Shown one piece after another: positions 58,284 to 64,000 of a stretch of DNA of 64,000 bases. Position numbers and translations under genes: made by a program. Within the stretch, counting starts at the first letter, position 1, and every line of letters begins with the position of its first letter. This DNA is from Syncephalis fuscata. Its lineage: Eukaryota > Zoopagomycota > Zoopagomycetes > Zoopagales > Piptocephalidaceae. The notes beneath the pieces were generated by a model, which was not told the origin of the DNA, made no database searches, and saw nothing but the letters and a program-made list of their open reading frames with translations. The DNA is taken from NCBI GenBank assembly GCA_025786725.1, contig JAHLTZ010000026.1, positions 331,129 through 395,128 of the forward strand, in the 5' to 3' direction.

Positions 58284-61094
58284 ATGGCACCCGAAGCTAA
58301 TTCAAAGGCTTTGTTTCCCAATGCTATGGGCAGTGCTATCCGGGAGATGCACAACGTTAACCGAGATAAGCAACGTAGCATTCGAATAACCATCGAAAAT
58401 CATCACTCAACGCTTCGACTATCGGGTGCACGATTTGATTGTCAGGGAAGCAGCTGCAAAGAAGTACCAAGTCATGTCGTTGATTCGTGCCATGAACAAA
58501 CAACGCAGATTGTGTCTGTAATGCCTAACACTGCGTGTAGTGGCTATATAATCTACCGGATGCTTGATCATGCACCGGCTCTGCCCCATGAAATGGAGTT
58601 ATTCGTTCTTATTATCTGGGATGTTCCCATTGTAGGCACCAACCGATATCTGCTTGAAATCCTACAAGCCTCGCCTGGAACCCATTTACTACGCCAAGAT
58701 AATACTGTGCAGGAAATCATAGACTATAGGCGTAGTCATCGACTCATGGCAGCTACACATGCCCAATCTCAAGGCTGGAGTGTTGCGGATAAGGCCTTTA
58801 TGGCTATTGCTGCCATGACCAATACAATTAATGCAAAATTGGAGCTACGTATTACAAACGTTCCGGATGGCTCTTCGAAGCTGCTTGATGCACCTGAACA
58901 CGTCCAGTCTACGGGGTAAGCTGTACACGATCTAATTGAGACAATATGTCGTTAACTCAGTATGTATCAACATTAATCTTTATTAGCGAGTCGATCGATT
59001 GGGGCTTTAACATTGACCCCATATCGCCTAAGCCAGTACTACGAAATGGTAAGAAATAGATCGACTAATAATAAACAAAAAGCACAGTCACGTATGCAGT
59101 AAACTAATCCAGAACATCCTGTCGCACTGTCCTTTAGACTCCTGTTGTGGCATGCTAAAGAGGGCAAACATGGTTGTACAGCTGAATAACCAAACCGACC
59201 GAATGTATCTGAAAAATGCTCGACTGTGTATTAAAGAGGGGAATTCAATAGCCCATACGTTTCATGATGTTGCACCGCAAGATCAAGTGTTGATACCATT
59301 TACTGCCCATCGTAAACTAAAAGGCTGTCTCGTCTACGAGATCACTACGCAACAAGCGGTGAAGGCTGATGCGATTGCTGTAGACACAGCTGCTGCCTAT
59401 CGTAACCATTGTCTATTTTTATTGATTGCGTGGTCTACTCATCCACGCAAAGGCAATCGACTCTGTGTTGATGTCGTGCGCGCGCGATGTGATATATTTC
59501 CTGGTACTGATCAACAATTATCGCAGTTTTACGATGCTTACATTCGCTACCTGCTGGGCTCGACGACACGGCCATCAATCTGGCAATTGGCAAACGGCGA
59601 TCGTATTAAAATTACGTCGTTTATTGATGCTGGGCTACATGACGTCGTTCTACTGCTGGATATTGGCGATGTTACGCTTGATTTGGCCCGTGCTGAAGCA
59701 CCATTATTCCTTCCAAATCTTGGCATTGGGTAGGTTATTAGGTATTATAATAATAACGACAACGCTAATAGGAATGGCAATTGATGCAATAACACGCGAT
59801 AATAGTGTCACAATGAATAACTCGCTGGCCGATGTGACCGAACGATTTGCGCAACGCGCGCATTGGAAACAACAACAGTTGTTATTAATTGTTGAAAATA
59901 CCCATCATAACTTAACACTTACGCCGATATGGCCCATTGAAAATATTGACCAACAAATAAGCCAGGGACGTCACGAGCTAAAAATGTTGAATCGTGCACG
60001 ACTCCACTGGGCAACTGAGGGCATTCGGATTTATCAGATTATTATGCGCAACTCAAAGACTGCCAGTCCTAATATTATTTATTTCTTAGTTGTACGTGCG
60101 CGCGACACAGAGCTTAGTGTTGGAATTATGGCTGCCTGGGCTTCCGCTTATTTGGAAAGCTCGATCGATATGGATTCCATTGTTAACTGTGTACGTATGG
60201 TGCCGAACATGGACCGTTTACCGATGGCTCGACACATTCAGCAAGATATTCAACTAAACAACGGAACCGCCTTTCAACTGACGGCATTTCGTAATCCCAC
60301 TATGCCATTTACCCTTACACTGACCATAGGTCATGCAAGTAGCAATCAGGTAAACAAAACAGCCATTTACGTAGTATATATTGTTTATCATTATACCATT
60401 ACATAGATACAAAACTGGCCAGAGCAGCGTACATTCGCTATACCAGCTGGTAAGTTATAACTTGCAGCTAGCATTAAAGCTAATCGTTTATATTATAGCT
60501 GGTTTATGGCGACCTTTACAGGGACATATTAACTCACCGATTCCACCACAATTACGCGTTACAATGCTTAACGATGAAAGTGGATTGCAGCTGGGACATT
60601 CGCAGGTGTTCAGTGTTGGTTATCAATTAGCAGCAATACCTGAAAAAACCCAGTTGCCCATAACAAAATCGGTTTTTAACTTTAAATCCCTTCCGGCCAA
60701 TGAAGAGCGAAGTATTTATATATTCCACACTTTACTTGACACGTTCAGTGCATTTAAAATATGGTTTTCTGTACAAGCAAGGGGCGATTTATTAAGTTTC
60801 CACGCTAAATGTAGACTGGATGAACAAGAAATGGCGACTTTGGAATCTACAATGTCTAGGTCAATGTGCACGGCGACGGCACTGCCTGGCAATGATCAGT
60901 CCAATAATTCAGTGGCTGTCTTTAGTCAGCCAGACGGCCAAGCATTTTATGTTGCACTTTGTATTGGCCGCAATTTGAATGGCAATCGAACTGAATTGAT
61001 CATATGCTGTGCCGATCAACGTGAAAAAGTAGAAGCTTGCGTGCAAGCATCGAATGAACATCTGCGTTCGTCAGTAATGGAGGTGCAAGAGTAA
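58284..61094 (+). CDS. Large protein with tandem beta-rich repeats, unknown family
   Basis: Five to six plus-strand exons (58284-58915, 58987-59048, about 59112-59732, about 59771-60349, 60406-60452, 60499-61094) give roughly 900 residues. ATG 58260 is an alternative start. No signal peptide. The same pattern recurs: a strand with N(H/N)x..L (RITIENHHSTLRLSGARFDC; VVQLNNQTDRMYLKNARLCI; LLLIVENTHHNLTLTPIWPI), then a helical or loop part, GY(I/L)xY(R/E) (CSGYIIYRML; LKGCLVYEIT), and a strand FxLI.W (LFVLIIWDVPIVGTNRYLLE; LFLLIAWSTHPRKGNRLCV). The layout weakly resembles beta-sandwich families such as actinoporins, fungal fruit-body lectins or aegerolysins. I infer only a beta-sandwich repeat protein. 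Joins between exons 2/3 and 3/4 need one- or two-base corrections. Confidence 0.5.
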
Positions 61095-62244
61095 CGACAA
61101 TTAACTTTAGTTTTATTTTAATGTAAAATCCGTATTATACCGCGCCTATCTGGACGTCATTCTATGCTGACTTTTATAAGCTATTATAATTATGGTGGGC
61201 GAACGCGGAAAATATCTACAAATGGATGAAAAAGCTATCGCGATCACTTACGATGTGAATAATATTTTAATTTTAAGTTTAATGGGATGTTTATGTTTTT
61301 GTTTTATGTAAAAATATAATATATATTGTTTGACAACCATTACATTGCGATTTCGTATTGCAATATAATTACCATGCTGGAGTACATCATATACTTTGCG
61401 TTTTAATTTAGCAATCGGAATGTTGTTTAGTATTTTAATTTTACACTTGTTAATTTGTCAAAAAATAATCAACATAAATGAATTTAACAAGATCATTTTA
61501 ATAAAAAAGGACAATAATTTACTGTGTTACCATATTTAGTAGTATAAATTAATTAAAATTTTGGAGCTAATGTACTTTAAATAAACTTTTCTTCATATTA
61601 TTGTCGTTGCTTGCCATTTATATAAAATATAACTAGTAGTTGAATACTTTCTATTGAGCTATAAATTCTTATTAAATATGATGCTGAATGGGAGTAGTAT
61701 CAAGTATTGAATTATTAAATTAAAAATATCTTATCGTCAGTATATAATAAAATAGTATATATATATATCAGCATCATCATCACCCTTGCATATTCATATA
61801 TATATACTATTTTATTATATACTTGTATCGTATTAATAAAAAGCTGTTTATTTATTACTGCGTGTATTTATCATACATTTTAATTTATTCCATTCAATGT
61901 ACTCTACTTACAGTCATATACACATTATAGATGTACCATTATTATATTACTACTGGTATAATTACTAGTATTATTGCTGCTATTAGTTATGCTGTTTGTA
62001 GGTTGTAATTTGGTTTGTTTAATCGTATACACATTATAATTGCTAATATACATAGATATTTACCAAACTCGATATTTTTATTGACAAGGAAATCTACACA
62101 CTCTGCGTCAACACAGTAACGTGTATAGGATGCATTGTCGTATAAACTGCAAATAAAATGTAAAATGTAAAGTGGATGGGCAGCTATTGTAATGTTGTGA
62201 AGAAGAGAGGATTGGTAAAGATGTCAACAATGTTGTATTAGTAT
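61095..62244. other. AT-rich intergenic region with a hairpin
   Basis: No gene seen. It holds the perfect inverted repeat at 61740-61822 and the 3' flank of HSP90. Confidence 0.45.
61740..61822. repeat. Perfect 27-bp inverted repeat
   Basis: Left arm 61740-61766 (starts GTATATAATAAAATAG) and right arm 61796-61822 (ends CTATTTTATTATATAC) are exact complements around a 29-nt loop rich in CATCAT. It could be a transcription-end hairpin or a miniature element. Confidence 0.8.
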
Positions 62245-64000
62245 TTAGTCGACCTCTTCCATCTTGGACTCGGCATCCGCAAGCTCTGGCATCTCTTCAT
62301 CGGCCACCTCTTCTGGTGCTTCGGTGTCATCGATGGATAGACCAAGCTTGATCATGCGGTTGATACGGCCAGCAAATGCGGATGGGTCATCAAGGGAGAA
62401 GCCAGAGGCCAAAAGGGACGTTTCGTAGAGCAAATGGGTAAGATCCTTGACGGTCTTGTCGTTCTTGTCGGTGACCACGCGATCCTTAAGGGCCTTGATG
62501 ATTGGGTGGGATGGATTGAGCTCCATAGTCTTCTTGGAGGCCATGTAGGAGGACATGGATGAGTCGCGAAGAGCCTGGGCACGCATAATACGTTCCATGT
62601 TGGCTGACCAGCCAAATTGGCCGGTAACCAACACGCAAGGTGAGCTGACAATACGAGAGCCGACAGTAACCTTCTCAACCTTGTCGCCCAAAATCTCCTT
62701 AACGGCAGCGCACAATGGCTCCAAGGCTGTCTTTTCCTCCTCGAATCGCTTCTTTTCCTCCTCGTCCTCCTCTAGCTCTAGGCCTTCCTTGGTGACAGAC
62801 ATAAGCTTTTTGCCTTCGTATTCGCGCAATTGCTGGACGCAGTACTCGTCGATTGGATCAACCATGAATAGTACTTCAAAGCCACGCTTCTTCAATGCCT
62901 CAAGGAATGGCGAGTTTTCAACAGCTTGGCGGGACTCGCCAGTGATGAAATAGATGTTCTTCTGCTTCTCTGGCATACGTGTGACGTAGTCCTTCAAAGA
63001 AGTAGCCTCATCGCCAGACTTGGTCGAGTGGAAGCGCAATAATTCGGCCAACTTGCCACGGTTCTGTGCATCTTCGTGGATACCGAGCTTGACGTTCTTG
63101 CCAAAGGCTTCGTAGAACTTGTTGAAGTTTTCCTTGTCCTCGGCAATTTCAAAGAACATATCAATGCATTTCTTGACAATGTTCTTGCGAATGACCTTAA
63201 GAATCTTGTTTTGTTGCAATATTTCACGCGAAATATTGAGTGGAAGGTCCTCGGAGTCGACAACGCCCTTAACAAAGTTAAGCCATTCAGGAATAAGATC
63301 TTCACAGTCATCCATGATGAATACACGGCGGACGTACAACTTGATGTTGTTGCGCTTCTTCTTGGTCTCAAACATGTCGAATGGCGCACGTTTTGGTGTA
63401 TAAAGAATAGCACGGAATTCAAGCTGTCCTTCAACAGAGAAGTGCTTAACAGCCAATGGGTCCTCCCAGTCGTTGGTCAATGCCTTGTAGAATGCATCGT
63501 ATTCTTCAGTCTTGATATCATCTGGATTACGCGTCCACAATGGCTTAGTCTTGTTAAGCTCCTCTTCTTCAGTCTTGGTCTCCTTGACTGTCTTTGTCTT
63601 CTTCTTCTTCTCCTTGGCCTCTTCTTCTTCGTCAATCTCTTCAATCTTGGCGCTGTCTTCGGCCTTTTCAGCGTCGACTTCCTCCTCTTCTGCTTCGTCG
63701 TCAGTAACTTCAGTTTCGGTTTCCTTGGTCACAACGAGCTGAATTGGGTAGCCAATAAATTCAGAGTGCTTCTTGACAATCTCCTTAATTTTGGCCTCTT
63801 CAACGTACTCGACCTGGTCCTCCTTAAGGAAAAGCTTGATGGCGGTACCACGGCCGAGTGGCTCGTTGACGGTATCGAGTGTAACGGTGAAAGAGCCACC
63901 AGCAGCAGATTCCCAAATGTATTGTTCGTCATCGTTGTGTTTGGTGATGACTTGGACACGGTCGGCCACAAGGTAGGCAGAGTAGAAACCAACACCGAAT
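62245..64000 (-). CDS. HSP82: HSP90 chaperone, 5' end beyond window
   Basis: Cytosolic ATP-dependent chaperone. The window holds everything after about residue 120: [20 protein letters not shown] (end of the ATPase-domain signature), the charged linker (Glu/Lys-rich, about 63740-63570), the middle domain ([60 protein letters not shown]) and the C-terminal dimerisation domain. It ends in MEEVD, the tetratricopeptide-binding tail of cytosolic forms. No intron is present in this part, unlike the neighbours, and third positions are rich in G/C, both common in highly expressed fungal genes. The first about 120 residues are outside the window to the right. The gene equals yeast HSC82/HSP82. Confidence 0.97.
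   Translation of the reverse strand, partial: FGVGFYSAYLVADRVQVITKHNDDEQYIWESAAGGSFTVTLDTVNEPLGRGTAIKLFLKEDQVEYVEEAKIKEIVKKHSEFIGYPIQLVVTKETETEVTDDEAEEEEVDAEKAEDSAKIEEIDEEEEAKEKKKKTKTVKETKTEEEELNKTKPLWTRNPDDIKTEEYDAFYKALTNDWEDPLAVKHFSVEGQLEFRAILYTPKRAPFDMFETKKKRNNIKLYVRRVFIMDDCEDLIPEWLNFVKGVVDSEDLPLNISREILQQNKILKVIRKNIVKKCIDMFFEIAEDKENFNKFYEAFGKNVKLGIHEDAQNRGKLAELLRFHSTKSGDEATSLKDYVTRMPEKQKNIYFITGESRQAVENSPFLEALKKRGFEVLFMVDPIDEYCVQQLREYEGKKLMSVTKEGLELEEDEEEKKRFEEEKTALEPLCAAVKEILGDKVEKVTVGSRIVSSPCVLVTGQFGWSANMERIMRAQALRDSSMSSYMASKKTMELNPSHPIIKALKDRVVTDKNDKTVKDLTHLLYETSLLASGFSLDDPSAFAGRINRMIKLGLSIDDTEAPEEVADEEMPELADAESKMEEVD

Noticed and set aside
62555-62953. Long plus-strand frame opposite HSP90, with others at 63119-63403 and 63773-63976
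   Set aside because: Antisense shadows of the codon-biased HSP90 gene.

Overview
The window is eukaryotic nuclear DNA and almost certainly fungal. It is AT-rich and gene-dense, and nearly every gene is cut by short introns (about 45-110 nt, typically GTAAGT at the start and TAG at the end). The gene content points to a fungus: Spc19 of the DASH complex, Bud6/Aip3, an Rrg7-type mitochondrial nuclease-fold protein, Srp40, a Fus3/Kss1-type MAP kinase and Stt4. Genes often lost in yeasts are also present: an augmin HAUS5-like protein, an XLF-like end-joining factor, centrin and a LARP7-like protein. I infer a non-yeast, probably early-diverging fungus and cannot name the species.

Layout. 0.35-5.4 kb: TLDc protein (-), lipid kinase (+), RRM protein (-). 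5.4-11.8 kb: accessory stretch with a lone signal-peptide exon, a damaged FHA-kinase gene and a secreted kinase-like gene. 12.3-28.7 kb: conserved block of STT4 PI4-kinase, SmD3, LC8, mitochondrial uL23, UTP15 and a MAP kinase. 28.7-31 kb: accessory stretch with a micro-exon gene. 31-36.5 kb: RPB9, NDUFA1, HAUS5-like, centrin. 36.5-38.3 kb: a second micro-exon gene. 38.9-48 kb: XLF-like, mitochondrial AsnRS, fructosamine kinase, BRI3-like, SmD1, Spc19, coiled-coil protein. 48.3-56.2 kb: RRG7-like, FHIT-like, AIG1-like, SRP40, BUD6, proteasome alpha7. 58.3-61.1 kb: a large repeat protein I do not recognise. 62.2-64 kb: HSP90, cut by the right edge.

The most unusual content is a small family of predicted secreted peptides. 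Three paralogous first exons (5756-5663 minus, 38209-38117 minus, 29764-29857 plus) are 94 nt long (one has lost a base), encode a signal peptide, and end in phase 1. Two of them are followed by series of AG-NNN-GT(A/G)(A/G)GT motifs spaced about 50-90 nt apart. These read as consecutive 3-nt exons that keep the frame until a stop codon. This recalls the micro-exon genes of schistosomes and the bicycle genes of aphids, but with far smaller exons. Only transcript data can confirm it.

Two genome-wide features affect every gene model. First, at least seven introns in conserved genes use a GC donor, almost always GCAAGT. Second, many conserved genes (STT4, UTP15, AsnRS, FN3K, Spc19, RRG7 and others) contain single-base frame breaks, nearly all of the 'one base missing' type and mostly at short homopolymers. 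The simplest explanation is uncorrected long-read deletion errors, so a broken frame here is weak evidence of a pseudogene.
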